NCBI RefSeq assembly: GCF_000337335.1
Contig: NZ_AOJN01000040.1
Coordinates: 4,801 to 43,106, forward strand
Reading direction: 5' to 3'
DNA length: 38,306 bases
Origin: Halorubrum distributum JCM 10118
Lineage (GTDB): Archaea; Halobacteriota; Halobacteria; Halobacteriales; Haloferacaceae
Position 1 is the stretch's first letter, and the number at the start of each line of letters is the position of its first letter. Both the position numbers and the translations under genes were made by a program. This document shows positions 24,915-33,155 of the stretch, one piece after another. The notes beneath the pieces were generated by a model that was given only the letters and a program-made list of their open reading frames with translations, was not told the DNA's origin and did no database searches.

Positions 24915-25910
24915 ATGACACGGCCCACCCGGCAACGGGATCACGACCGGCAGCGCGTGGGGGACGAAGAGGCCGAGGAAGACGAGATCGACGTCGAGGA
25001 GGTCGAGGACATTGACGAGTTGGACCCCGAGGACTTCGATCCGGAGGACCTCACCCGGACGGCAGACGGGGAGCTGATACACGAGGAGACGGGGATGATC
25101 ATCGAAGACGAGCAGATCGATCCCGGCCCGGAGTGGCGCGCGTTCAACCACAACGAGCGGCAGGAGAAGTCGCGCGTCGGCGCCCCGACGACCAAGACGA
25201 TGCACGACAAGGGGCTGACGACGACGATCGACTGGAAGGACAAGGACGCCTACGGGCGCTCCATCTCCTCGAAGAAGCGGTCGCAGATGCACCGCCTGCG
25301 CAAGTGGCAGGAGCGAATTCGGACGAAGGACGCGGGCGAGCGCAACCTCCAGTTCGCGCTCTCGGAGATCGACCGGATGGCGAGCGCGCTCGGGGTGCCG
25401 CGCTCGGTACGGGAGGTCGCGTCCGTCATCTACCGACGCGCGCTCAACGAGGACCTCATTCGGGGGCGCTCCATCGAGGGCGTCTCCACCGCGGCCCTGT
25501 ACGCCGCCTGTCGCAAGGAGGGCATTCCGCGGAGCCTCGAGGAGATCTCCGAGGTCTCGCGGGTCGACCGCAAGGAGATCGGCCGGACGTACCGCTACAT
25601 CTCCCAGGAGCTCGGCTTGGAGATGCGCCCGGTCGACCCGAAGAAGTACGTCCCGCGGTTCTCCTCGGAGCTGGAGCTCTCCGAGGAAGTCCAGTCGAAG
25701 GCCAACGAGATCATCGAGACGACCGCCGAACAGGGCCTCCTCTCCGGGAAGTCGCCGACGGGCTACGCCGCCGCCGCCATCTACGCGGCCTCGCTGCTCT
25801 GCAACGAGAAGAAGACACAGCGCGAGGTCGCCGACGTCGCGCAGGTCACCGAAGTCACCATCCGCAACCGGTATCAAGAGCAGATTGAGGCGATGGGAAT
25901 TCACAGTTAG
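24915..25910 (+). CDS. tfb: Transcription initiation factor IIB (TFB) lacking zinc-ribbon cysteines
   Basis: 331 residues. TFB bridges TBP-promoter DNA and RNA polymerase. The B-reader and B-linker ([35 protein letters not shown]) and both cyclin repeats (about 135-225 and 230-325) are intact, ending [19 protein letters not shown]. The N-terminal ribbon, normally CPEC...C..CG, has no cysteine: its positions read DPED...IHEETG. An acidic run (about residues 16-45) precedes it. The other haloarchaeal TFBs I remember keep the zinc site, so this is either a degenerate paralogue or a clade-specific zinc-free form. No frameshift is visible. Confidence 0.93.
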   Translation: MTRPTRQRDHDRQRVGDEEAEEDEIDVEEVEDIDELDPEDFDPEDLTRTADGELIHEETGMIIEDEQIDPGPEWRAFNHNERQEKSRVGAPTTKTMHDKGLTTTIDWKDKDAYGRSISSKKRSQMHRLRKWQERIRTKDAGERNLQFALSEIDRMASALGVPRSVREVASVIYRRALNEDLIRGRSIEGVSTAALYAACRKEGIPRSLEEISEVSRVDRKEIGRTYRYISQELGLEMRPVDPKKYVPRFSSELELSEEVQSKANEIIETTAEQGLLSGKSPTGYAAAAIYAASLLCNEKKTQREVADVAQVTEVTIRNRYQEQIEAMGIHS

Positions 25911-26015
25911 GACGGTCTCGCGGTCGCTTCTCTCGCTTCCCTGCTTTCGCTTCCGGGCTTCGCGTTCCGCCGCGCCGGAAACGTTCAAGCCGGTGCGCCG
26001 CCAACGCCGACCCGA

Positions 26016-27344
26016 ATGCGGCTCGACGAGTTCATCGAGTTCGAGGCGAACGAGCGCGCCGAGCGGCGGCGCCTCGCCGCGGAGAAGGACTACGGAATCT
26101 TGGACCACCTCGACTCCTTCGAGCGGCGCTTCGACGAGCACGTCTCCGACGACGCCGTCGTCGGCAGCGTCTCGCCCGCCATCTTCGTCGGCCGCGCGGA
26201 CTACCCGAACGTCTCGACCGGGCTGCTCTCGCCGGTCGGCCGCGAGGAGCGCGCGGCGGCGTTCGAGACCTCCGCCGCGTGGTACGACGAGGGGGTCTCG
26301 ATTTCGGACGTGTTCGACCGCCGGACGAGCCTGCTCAACTCGACCCGGGGCGTCGACGTCGCGGACGCGGGCGCGACCGGCGGGGTGAAGTCCGTCGGCG
26401 GCGGGAGCGGGCCGGCCGAGAGCGTCCACGACGCGTGGGACGGCTGGCTGGGCGTCCAACGCGAGGTCGCGATCGCCGACCGCCCGGTCGACGTGGAGAT
26501 CGGGCTCGACGGCCGCCCGGACCTCGACTTCGAGGTCGGCACGGAGGACATCAAGACGCCGACCGGTCCGCGCGCCGCGGCCCGGACCGCCGACCTCGGC
26601 GAGAATCCCCACGTCCCGCGGCCGGTGAAGAAGACGCTCGAAGACGACGACTGGCGCGCCGAGGGGGCGATGACGTACCTCTACCGCCGCGGGTTCGACG
26701 TGTACGAGATCAACACGATCCTCTCGGCGGGCGCGCTCGGGCAGGGCGAGAACCGGCGGCTCGTCCCGACGCGCTGGTCGATCACGGCCGTCGACGACAC
26801 GGTCGGCCAGTTCCTCCGCGGCTCGATCCGCGATCACCCGACGATTGACCGGATCGAGGTCCACCGCAACGAGTACCTCGGCAACGCGTTCTGGGTGATC
26901 CTGGTGCCGGGACAGTGGGAGTACGAGCTCGTCGAGATGAAATCGCCCGGCTCGATCTGGAATCCGGATCCGGAGGCCGGCGTCTACCTCGCGGCCGCCA
27001 GCGAGGGGCGCGAGGGGCGGACCAGCTACGTCGAGGAGACGGCGGGCGCCTACTACGCGGCCCGGCTCGGCGTCCTCGAACACCTCGACGACCGCGGCCG
27101 GCAGGCGAAGGCGCTCGTCTGCCGCCACGTCTCCGACGACTACTGGGGCCCGGTCGGCGTCTGGCAGGTGCGCGAGGCCGTCCGCAACGCGTTCGAAGGC
27201 GAGTTCGGCGCCGCGGAGACGTTCGGCGAGGCGGTCCGCGGCGTCGCCGACCAGCTCCCCGTCTCGCTGGGGCGCCTCCGGCGGAAGTCGACGATGGCCG
27301 CCGGGCTCCAAGCGAACCTCGCGGACTTCGTCGACGCGGACTGA
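26016..27344 (+). CDS. nreA: DNA repair protein NreA
   Basis: 442 residues of the archaeal Nre family (DUF650/DUF651). MRLDEFIEFEANERAE and the block VGRADYPNVSTGLLSPVG are family signatures. Nre proteins act in repair of damaged DNA and bind PCNA. The last residues, GLQANLADFV, fit a PIP-box (QxxLxxF plus a hydrophobic residue), so PCNA binding is probably kept. I see no N-terminal zinc finger of CxxC type. It lies 105 nt after tfb with only a weak promoter (GTTCAAGC, about 30 nt upstream), so read-through from tfb is possible. Confidence 0.88.
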   Translation: MRLDEFIEFEANERAERRRLAAEKDYGILDHLDSFERRFDEHVSDDAVVGSVSPAIFVGRADYPNVSTGLLSPVGREERAAAFETSAAWYDEGVSISDVFDRRTSLLNSTRGVDVADAGATGGVKSVGGGSGPAESVHDAWDGWLGVQREVAIADRPVDVEIGLDGRPDLDFEVGTEDIKTPTGPRAAARTADLGENPHVPRPVKKTLEDDDWRAEGAMTYLYRRGFDVYEINTILSAGALGQGENRRLVPTRWSITAVDDTVGQFLRGSIRDHPTIDRIEVHRNEYLGNAFWVILVPGQWEYELVEMKSPGSIWNPDPEAGVYLAAASEGREGRTSYVEETAGAYYAARLGVLEHLDDRGRQAKALVCRHVSDDYWGPVGVWQVREAVRNAFEGEFGAAETFGEAVRGVADQLPVSLGRLRRKSTMAAGLQANLADFVDAD

Positions 27345-27375
27345 CCGGCGGCACGACGGCTCCCCGCCCCGATCG

Positions 27376-27383
27376 CTTTAGTT
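27376..27383 (+). promoter_or_regulatory. TATA box of the TatA-like gene
   Basis: CTTTAGTT, centred about 25 nt before the ATG at 27405. Confidence 0.55.
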
Positions 27384-27404
27384 ACGCCGCCGAGTGGGCG
27401 GCGT

Positions 27405-27692
27405 ATGGTCTCTCTCGTCCCCGCGTTCGGCGGCGTGCCCGGCGGTCCGGAGCTGATAATTATCCTCGTTATCGCCGTGGTCCTCTTCGGCGTGCCGCTC
27501 GTCCTCGTCGCGGGCGCGGTGGTGTACCTCGCGACGCGCTCCGACGACGAGACAGCGAACGGCGAGACGGCGGACAGCGAGACGGCTGACGACGACCGGA
27601 TCGCGGAGCTGGAGAAGGAGGTCGAGCGCCTCCGCGAGCAGGTCGGCGACGAACCGGACGAGCTCGAGGAGGAGGAAACGGAGAGCTCATAA
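27405..27692 (+). CDS. TatA-like single-pass membrane protein with C-terminal coiled coil
   Basis: 95 residues. GGVPGGPELIIILVIAVVLF resembles the N-terminus of TatA/TatE. The amphipathic helix with its LPxLxR-type sequence that should follow is missing; the chain continues hydrophobic (PLVLVAGAVVYLATR), then acidic spacer and a coiled coil (RIAELEKEVERLREQV). It is likely anchored in the membrane with a cytosolic coiled coil. It may be labelled TatA in databases, but function in Tat transport is doubtful. Confidence 0.75.
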   Translation: MVSLVPAFGGVPGGPELIIILVIAVVLFGVPLVLVAGAVVYLATRSDDETANGETADSETADDDRIAELEKEVERLREQVGDEPDELEEEETESS

Positions 27693-27705
27693 TTGCTCGA
27701 AGCGG

Positions 27706-27957
27706 TCGGCGCGCGCCGCCGAGCGCCCACCGGGCGCGAGGAGCGCGTGCGAGGGACGCGGCGACCGGAGCGAAGCGGAGGGAGCCGCGAGGCTGGGGAG
27801 GCGTGAGGTGCGGGGCGGTGCTGTGCGGGGCGGGACACAAAGGGGCAGTCGGGAGGCGGGCGCAGGCGACGTAAGCACTGGAAGGAGCGAGTGGAACGAG
27901 CGACTGAAGCGCGCAACGAGCGTGCGCCCGCCTCCCGACTGGGGCTTTGGCGGTGTC
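27706..27957 (-). repeat. Dispersed structured repeat, copy B (minus orientation)
   Basis: Read on the minus strand: GCCAAAGCCCC, an 18-nt arm at 27923-27940, a 58-nt loop, its perfect complement at 27847-27864, GCCCCTTTGTGTCCC, then the shared tail CTCACGCCTCCCCAGCCTC. Unlike A and C it has no TATA-like leader. It occupies most of the 340-nt gap 27693-28032. Confidence 0.8.
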
Positions 27958-28032
27958 AGCCGTGAGAGGGGTAGGCCGTCGGTATCGGACCGACCGGTCT
28001 CCACCACCGACTCATCGCGGGACTACCTCCTC

Positions 28033-28329
28033 TCAGTCCTCGGCCCAGTAGTACAGCTCTTCGCGGGGCGCGTCGCAGTTCGGACAGTTCTCGGGGAGCT
28101 CCGTGCCGATCTCGCCCATCTCGCCGCACTCCCAGCAGCGCCACATCACGTAGGCGGTGCCGAACACGTCGCGGGCGTCGGTGAGCGTCAGCGGCTCCGA
28201 GCCGGACGGCGCCGAGACGTAGAAGCCGTCGTCGTCGACGCCGCGGACCGACCCGAGCTTCTCGCCGTCCTCGTTGTACACGGACTGGCCGATACTCACG
28301 TCGGCGAACACGGGTTCTTCGGAGGCCAT
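28033..28329 (-). CDS. Rubredoxin-like zinc protein, DUF7130-like
   Basis: 98 residues. The N-terminal half is a PRC-barrel-like strand region (ADVSIGQSVYNEDGEKLGSV, then GFYVSAPSG). The C-terminal half is a rubredoxin-like knuckle pair, CWECGEMG then CPNCDAPREELYYW (CxxC twice). The family, which I know as DUF7130, is haloarchaeal and uncharacterised; a metal-binding or electron-transfer role is suggested by the cysteines. The start at 28329 is set by a clear TATA box 27 nt upstream. The gene sits between repeat copies B and C. Confidence 0.83.
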   Translation of the reverse strand: MASEEPVFADVSIGQSVYNEDGEKLGSVRGVDDDGFYVSAPSGSEPLTLTDARDVFGTAYVMWRCWECGEMGEIGTELPENCPNCDAPREELYYWAED

Positions 28330-28346
28330 GTGCGGGTGTACGTGTT

Positions 28347-28366
28347 TATCACTTATAATTGTGATA
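28347..28366 (-). promoter_or_regulatory. TATA box inside an inverted repeat (candidate operator)
   Basis: TATCAC-TTATAATT-GTGATA. The 6-bp arms flank the AATTATAAGT TATA box of the rubredoxin-like gene, so a dimeric regulator here would compete with TBP. Confidence 0.6.
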
Positions 28367-28450
28367 GTAGGTAGCACGACACGCACTCGGGAGAGAAGTG
28401 GCAATCACCGCTCGTGCCGACGACGGATCGGCTGTGGATTTCGCCGAGAC

Positions 28451-28752
28451 CCCAGTTGCTCGCTTATAAATGACCGCCAGCAGATCGGCTGCGAACACCG
28501 CCAAAGCCCCAGCCGGGAGGACGGCGCACACTCGTTGCGCTCCTCGGTCGCTCACTCCGTTCGCTCCCTGCGGTGCTTGCGTCGTCTGCGCCGTCCTCCC
28601 GGCTGCCCCTTTGAGTCCCGCCCCGCACCGCACAGCAACCGCACCTCACGCCTCCCCAGCCTCGCGGTTCGCGCTCTTCGAGCGCTCACCGCGTCCCTCG
28701 CGCGTGCTGCTCGGCCGCGAGACGGCCTCGCAGGCACGCGCCACCGCACAGC
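28451..28752 (+). repeat. Dispersed structured repeat, copy C
   Basis: Leader ACCCCAGTTGCTCGCTTATA and AAT (TTATAAAT at 28464), then GAACACC at 28493, CCAAAGCCCC, arm AGCCGGGAGGACGGCGCA (28511-28528), 58-nt loop, perfect complementary arm (28587-28604), GCCCCTTTGAGTCCC, and the shared tail from CTCACGCCTCCCCAGCCTC to AGGCACGCGCC. It lies in the 498-nt gap 28330-28827; its flanks hold nothing else I recognise. Confidence 0.85.
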
Positions 28753-28827
28753 AAACCGGTGGCTCCACGCCGGCGGTAATCACACGACGAACCGAAAATT
28801 CGGCTCAGAAGATCTGAAACGACCGCT

Positions 28828-29823
28828 TCAGGCGACCGGCGTGCGCTCGACGACCGTGCCGTCGACGGTCGGGTACTGCTCGACGATTTCGCCTTCGTCG
28901 AGGTCGCCGTCCTCGACCATCTCCTCTAAGAGCCACCACGCGACCTCGACGTGGTCCGACTTCACGGTGTAAAACTCCTCGGGAACGCCGAGCGCCTCGA
29001 ACCGCTCGGGCTCGGCGAACGCCTTCCCGTAGACGAGCGTGCCGTCGTCGGTCACCTCGTCGAACTCGCGGCGGATGTTCTTCGCCATGCGCTTCAGGCG
29101 GTTCCGGTGTTGCGCGGCGTCTTTGAACACCGACGTACAGAAGTACACCTGCTCGTGGCTCGCCATCTCCTCGAGGATGGCGTCCTTCGACCCCTCGACC
29201 GCGGACATGTGCCCCTCCTGGAGCTCGAACCCCTCCTCTTGCATCCGGCGGTAGTTCCCGTCGGACATCTCGAACTCGTTGATGTTACAGAACTCGGCGG
29301 CGCCCTCGTCGAGGAACTCCAGGAACTCCGGCTCGGCGCGAATTCCCGGGATCTCGAAGGCGGGGGTGAGCCCCTCCTCGCGGGCGATGTACAGGATCTC
29401 TTCCCACTCGGTGCCGTGCATGTCGCCCCACAGCTCGACGGGCGGGTGGAAGCGGATCTCGTCGAGGCCCGCCTCCGAGAGCTTCCGCATGTTCTCGCGG
29501 CCGCCCGTAATTCCGGTGTAGAGGTGGGTGTGGTGGTCCTCGCCGAACTCGTCTTTCAGCAGTTCGAGGTACCGGGTCGTCTTCGCCATCGCCTCCTGCG
29601 GCTCACCGCCGGTGATCGAGGTGCCGAGCGCGCTCATGCGCTTGGCCTCCTCGATGACGTCCTCGTCGGACTCGACTTTCCGCTCGTTGGCGTACACGTC
29701 GGTGACGTTCTTCCGGTTCTCTCCGAGGGGGCAGTAGAAGCAGTCCCGCTGGTCGCAGTACCCGTAGACGAAAAGCACCATCTTCCCGCCCTTGGCGCAC
29801 TGTTCACAGCCCTTGGAGATCAT
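28828..29823 (-). CDS. Radical SAM protein, COG2108-like, with CX4CX2C cluster motif
   Basis: 331 residues. The iron-sulfur motif is C23-x4-C28-x2-C31 (YGYCDQRDCFYCPLG) instead of the usual CX3CX2C. Two more cysteines precede it (C6, C9 in KGCEQCAKGG). The SAM-binding GGEP motif follows (LGTSITGGEPQEAM), then a TIM-barrel pattern (EAGLDEIRFHPPVELWG). I associate this with archaeal proteins distantly related to pyruvate formate-lyase activase. The reaction is unknown. GCTTTTTGAGG, 30 nt upstream, is a good TATA box; the gene is monocistronic and divergent from the lipoprotein gene. Confidence 0.87.
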   Translation of the reverse strand: MISKGCEQCAKGGKMVLFVYGYCDQRDCFYCPLGENRKNVTDVYANERKVESDEDVIEEAKRMSALGTSITGGEPQEAMAKTTRYLELLKDEFGEDHHTHLYTGITGGRENMRKLSEAGLDEIRFHPPVELWGDMHGTEWEEILYIAREEGLTPAFEIPGIRAEPEFLEFLDEGAAEFCNINEFEMSDGNYRRMQEEGFELQEGHMSAVEGSKDAILEEMASHEQVYFCTSVFKDAAQHRNRLKRMAKNIRREFDEVTDDGTLVYGKAFAEPERFEALGVPEEFYTVKSDHVEVAWWLLEEMVEDGDLDEGEIVEQYPTVDGTVVERTPVA

Positions 29824-29848
29824 CTACCCCTTCCTACCGGCTGCGGCC

Positions 29849-29856
29849 TCAAAAAG
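29849..29856 (-). promoter_or_regulatory. TATA box of the radical SAM gene
   Basis: CTTTTTGA on the minus strand, centred 30 nt before the ATG at 29823. Confidence 0.55.
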
Positions 29857-29989
29857 CGTCCGAACCGCACGCTCCCGGGAGATCCGTTGGCACGGCCGCG
29901 GATTCGGCGGTTCGACGCCCAGCCGAGCGGCGCCGAAGCGGAGGTGAGCGAACACAAAGTATGTACCCCCGCCGCCGATACGTGAGGCC

Positions 29990-30712
29990 ATGAAATCCGG
30001 TGAGACGTTCGACTCCGCCGACGAGAACCGCTCGACGACCGACGCGACCACCCGTCGGGGGGCGTTCGGGCTCGCGGGCGCCGTCGGGATCGCGAGTCTC
30101 GCCGGCTGTACCGCGCTCGACGTCGCGACCGGCGACGGGCCCGCGGAGTTCGCGGCGGGCACCGCGACGGTGCGCGATACGACCCTCTCGGAGAGCGGGT
30201 ACGAGCTCAACGAGGTGTCCGACGAGGTGATCTCGCGGGAGGTGGAGGTCGGCGGACAGACGCGGGAGGTGCGCGTGACGAACACGGTCGCCGAGTACGA
30301 CAAGGCCGTCGAGCTGTTCGGCGAGCGCTACCAGGCCGCCGTCTTCGCCGCGGTGACGACGCCGCAGATCGAGGTGCTCGGCCGGGCGCTCAACCCGATC
30401 GCCGAGCTGGGCACCCGCGAGCGCGCCGACCTCATCCTGAGCCGGTACGAGGGGGTCGGCGACCTCGAACGCGGCTCGGAGTACTCGACGGCGGTGCTCG
30501 GTTCCGACGCCGAGGTCGTCGTGTACACGGCCGACGGCGAGATCGAGGGGACGGGCGCGAGCACCGAACTGGAGCTTCACATCGGCGAGCCGGTCGGGGT
30601 CGAGGACGACTTCGTCCTCCCGCTGGCGGCGTATCCGGCCGCGTTCAGCGACGGCGAGAACGTCCGCCGCATGATGAACGGGCTCGAACACGAACCGAAC
30701 GAAGAGAACTAA
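29990..30712 (+). CDS. Tat-exported lipoprotein, DUF6517-like
   Basis: 240 residues. The signal is TTRRGAFGLAGAVGIASLAG with the twin arginines R22-R23 and a lipobox LAGC (C40), so it is exported folded by Tat and lipid-anchored. The mature part (EVEVGGQTREVRVTNTVAEY, FGERYQAAVFAAVTTPQIEV) matches the haloarchaeal DUF6517 type. No function is known. AAAGTATGTA about 29 nt upstream is a possible TATA box. Confidence 0.83.
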   Translation: MKSGETFDSADENRSTTDATTRRGAFGLAGAVGIASLAGCTALDVATGDGPAEFAAGTATVRDTTLSESGYELNEVSDEVISREVEVGGQTREVRVTNTVAEYDKAVELFGERYQAAVFAAVTTPQIEVLGRALNPIAELGTRERADLILSRYEGVGDLERGSEYSTAVLGSDAEVVVYTADGEIEGTGASTELELHIGEPVGVEDDFVLPLAAYPAAFSDGENVRRMMNGLEHEPNEEN

Positions 30713-30834
30713 GCGCGGTCGCCGACGCGGGCCCACCCTCACCGACGCGACCGCCCGCGACGGCGCAGTCGCCGGGTTCACCGGGCGCGACCCGAGCCGA
30801 AAACATATGCCGCCCCCCCGCGTAGCCTCGGACG

Positions 30835-31944
30835 ATGCTGCTCGTCCTCTGTGTCGACCTCGACGACGACCTCGGCCGCAAGACGGGGATCCCCACCCCT
30901 GTCATCGGCGCCGACGACGTCACCGAGGCCGCGGTCGCGCTCGCGACCGCCGACCCAGAGGACTCCGACGTGAACGTGCTCTTCCAGGGCGTCAACGTCC
31001 ACGACGAGCTCGCCGCCGAGGGCGAGGCCGTGGAGGTCGCGGCCGTCACCGGCGTCGACGGCCCCGACGTGAAGGCGAACCGCGCGGTCGGCCAAGAGGT
31101 CGACCGCGTGCTCGCCGAGCTGTCGACCGGCGAGGAGGTGTCCGCGGTCGTGATCACCGACGGCGCCCAAGACGAGTCCGTCCTCCCCGTGATCCGGTCG
31201 CGGATGCCGATCGACGGGATGCGCCGCGTCGTCGTCCGGCAGGCGCAGGACCTCGAATCGCTCTACTACACGATCAAGCAGGTCCTCGCCGACCCGGAGA
31301 CCCGCGGCACCATCTTAATCCCGCTCGGCGTGGTCCTCCTCATCTACCCGCTCGTCGTCGTCGCGAACCTCTTCGACGTGGCCGGCGCGGCAGTGCTGGG
31401 AATCCTCTCCGGCGCGGTCGGGCTCTACTCGCTGTTCCGCGGGCTGGGGCTCGAAGACACCGTCGACGGCGCCGCCGAGAGCGTCCGCAACGTCCTCTAC
31501 ACCGGGCGGGTGACGCTCGTCACCTACGTCGTCGCACTCGCCTTGGTCGTCGTGGGCGGCGTTCAGGGCGTCGACACCGTCGACGTCGTCCGGACCGCAC
31601 AGGGGAGTCCGCTCGCCGCCGGCACCGCCCTCGCCGCGTTCGTCCACGGGTTCGTCCAGTGGCTCGGCGTGGCGGGCGTCACCTCCAGCCTCGGGCAGAT
31701 CACCGACGAGTACCTCGCCGGTCGGTTCCGGTGGCGCTACCTCAACGCCCCCTTCTACGTGGCCGCCATCGCCGTCGTGCTGTTCGCGGTCTCCGGCTTT
31801 TTCCTCCCGGACGCGCCCGGCGTGACGGCGCTCGGGCTCTCGGAGCTGGCGTTGGCGCTCGCGGCCGGGACGCTCATCGGCGTGTTGAGCACGCTGGCGT
31901 TCGCGGTCGCGGAGTCGCAGCTCCCGTCGGCGGAGCCGGTCTAA
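30835..31944 (+). CDS. DUF373-family integral membrane protein
   Basis: 369 residues. The soluble N-terminal domain (1-150) begins LLVLCVDLDDDLGRKTGIPT and contains AVVITDGAQDESVLPVIRSR, both DUF373 signatures. About six membrane spans follow (from about residue 160 to 360). The family is archaeal and uncharacterised; the soluble part looks like a nucleotide-binding alpha/beta fold. AACATATGCC, 29 nt upstream, is the likely TATA box. Confidence 0.88.
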   Translation: MLLVLCVDLDDDLGRKTGIPTPVIGADDVTEAAVALATADPEDSDVNVLFQGVNVHDELAAEGEAVEVAAVTGVDGPDVKANRAVGQEVDRVLAELSTGEEVSAVVITDGAQDESVLPVIRSRMPIDGMRRVVVRQAQDLESLYYTIKQVLADPETRGTILIPLGVVLLIYPLVVVANLFDVAGAAVLGILSGAVGLYSLFRGLGLEDTVDGAAESVRNVLYTGRVTLVTYVVALALVVVGGVQGVDTVDVVRTAQGSPLAAGTALAAFVHGFVQWLGVAGVTSSLGQITDEYLAGRFRWRYLNAPFYVAAIAVVLFAVSGFFLPDAPGVTALGLSELALALAAGTLIGVLSTLAFAVAESQLPSAEPV

Positions 31945-31972
31945 GGCAGCGGAAAGAAAGTGCGGACGGCGC

Positions 31973-33073
31973 TCACCGCGGCGTCCAGGAGTCGCACGCC
32001 TCCATGTCGTCCATCAGCTCGTCGTAGTGCGCGCAGTAGGGCCGCATCCCGTCGTCCGTCCGGACGTAGTCGAACTTCGCGCAGTTGCCGCAGTAGGCGT
32101 CGCCCGGGCCGTCCCGCGCGGCGGGGGAGCCGGGCGAGGGCGCGGACTCCGGCGTCGACGGCGAGGACGGCCCCGCCGGTCCCGCCTCGTCGAGCGGCGA
32201 GGAGATGTCGGTGTCGGCGCTGCCGCCGTCGCTCACGCCCGCCGAGCCGGGCACGGGGGATCCGCCCGTCCCGGACCGGCCCGCGTCGGTCGTCCGCCCG
32301 CCCGCGCCGGAGCCTCCCGCGCCGCTCGACCGGCCGCCGGTGGTGTCCGACGCGCCGGTGCCGGTCGCCGCTCCGGAGTCGGCCGTCGTCCCGGGGCCGG
32401 ACGCCGCGCCGGCGGCGTCTCGGTCCGTCGGCCGGTTCGCGTCGCGCGCCGACCGGTTCGCGTCGTCGGGACGGTTCGTCTGCGTCTCCACGTCGCCGTC
32501 GGGGGTGCCGCCGAGGAGGCCGACGCCGCCGGGGCCGCTGAGCTGGTCTCGGGGGACTTCGACCACCTTCGTCTCCCCCTTGTGGGTCACCTCCATCGAG
32601 ACGGTGCCGCCGGGGTCGTTGCGGGTCTTGAAGTTGGCGACGCCGACGAACACGCTCCACAGCGTCGTCGCGGCGCCGAGGAAGTAGACGCCGGCGGTGT
32701 GGAGGGTGAGGTTCGGGAGGTCCGGGCGCGGTCCGCCGACCCACCGCTCGGGGTACGCGTAGGTGAAAACCGCCACGCCGAGACACATGACGGCCGCACC
32801 GACGACCGCCGCTGCGTAGGTGCTGCGGTCGGCCGGCAGCACGGCCATCACGCCGATCAACACGAGCGGGACGCCGATGCCGCCGAGGACCCCGCCGAGC
32901 TCCCGAGCCGCGGCGGAGCTGTACCCCGCAGGCACCGCCACCTCGGCCGCCGCGAGGATGCCCGCGACGAGGAGCAGCGCCCCCGCGGCGAACGATCCCA
33001 CGCCGAGGTACAGCCGCCGCGGGTCGGCCCCGGAGCGCCCCCGTCCACCGTACGCCTCCGAGAGACTGGTCAT
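31973..33073 (-). CDS. Four-span membrane protein with C-terminal Cys-rich domain, DUF7139-like
   Basis: 366 residues. Four hydrophobic spans (about 25-45, 58-80, 87-107, 127-147) are followed by a small beta segment (GGTVSMEVTHKGETKVVEVP), a 140-residue disordered Gly/Ser/Asp/Pro linker, and a compact C-terminal domain. That domain reads YCGNCAKFDYVRTDDGMRPY, then CAHYDELMDDMEACDSW, with four cysteines likely binding zinc. The family is haloarchaeal and uncharacterised. TATA-like CTGTTTTCAC is about 26 nt upstream. Confidence 0.8.
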   Translation of the reverse strand: MTSLSEAYGGRGRSGADPRRLYLGVGSFAAGALLLVAGILAAAEVAVPAGYSSAAARELGGVLGGIGVPLVLIGVMAVLPADRSTYAAAVVGAAVMCLGVAVFTYAYPERWVGGPRPDLPNLTLHTAGVYFLGAATTLWSVFVGVANFKTRNDPGGTVSMEVTHKGETKVVEVPRDQLSGPGGVGLLGGTPDGDVETQTNRPDDANRSARDANRPTDRDAAGAASGPGTTADSGAATGTGASDTTGGRSSGAGGSGAGGRTTDAGRSGTGGSPVPGSAGVSDGGSADTDISSPLDEAGPAGPSSPSTPESAPSPGSPAARDGPGDAYCGNCAKFDYVRTDDGMRPYCAHYDELMDDMEACDSWTPR

Positions 33074-33155
33074 AGGCGGGGTACGTCGTCCACCGTGAAA
33101 ACAGTACGTCAGACGATCACGGACCGCGGGCGAAACGGAAGGGTTGACGTCCGGC

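Noticed and set aside
24180..27311. A 1043-codon minus frame running through tfb and nreA into rnhA
   Set aside because: Only the last 198 codons are RNase HI. The rest is antisense to tfb and nreA and reads as low-complexity shadow sequence.
28274..28972. Arg/Ser/Pro-rich frames across repeat copies A, B and C
   Set aside because: They follow the repeats in several frames and both strands with no common protein signature, so they reflect non-coding repeat composition.
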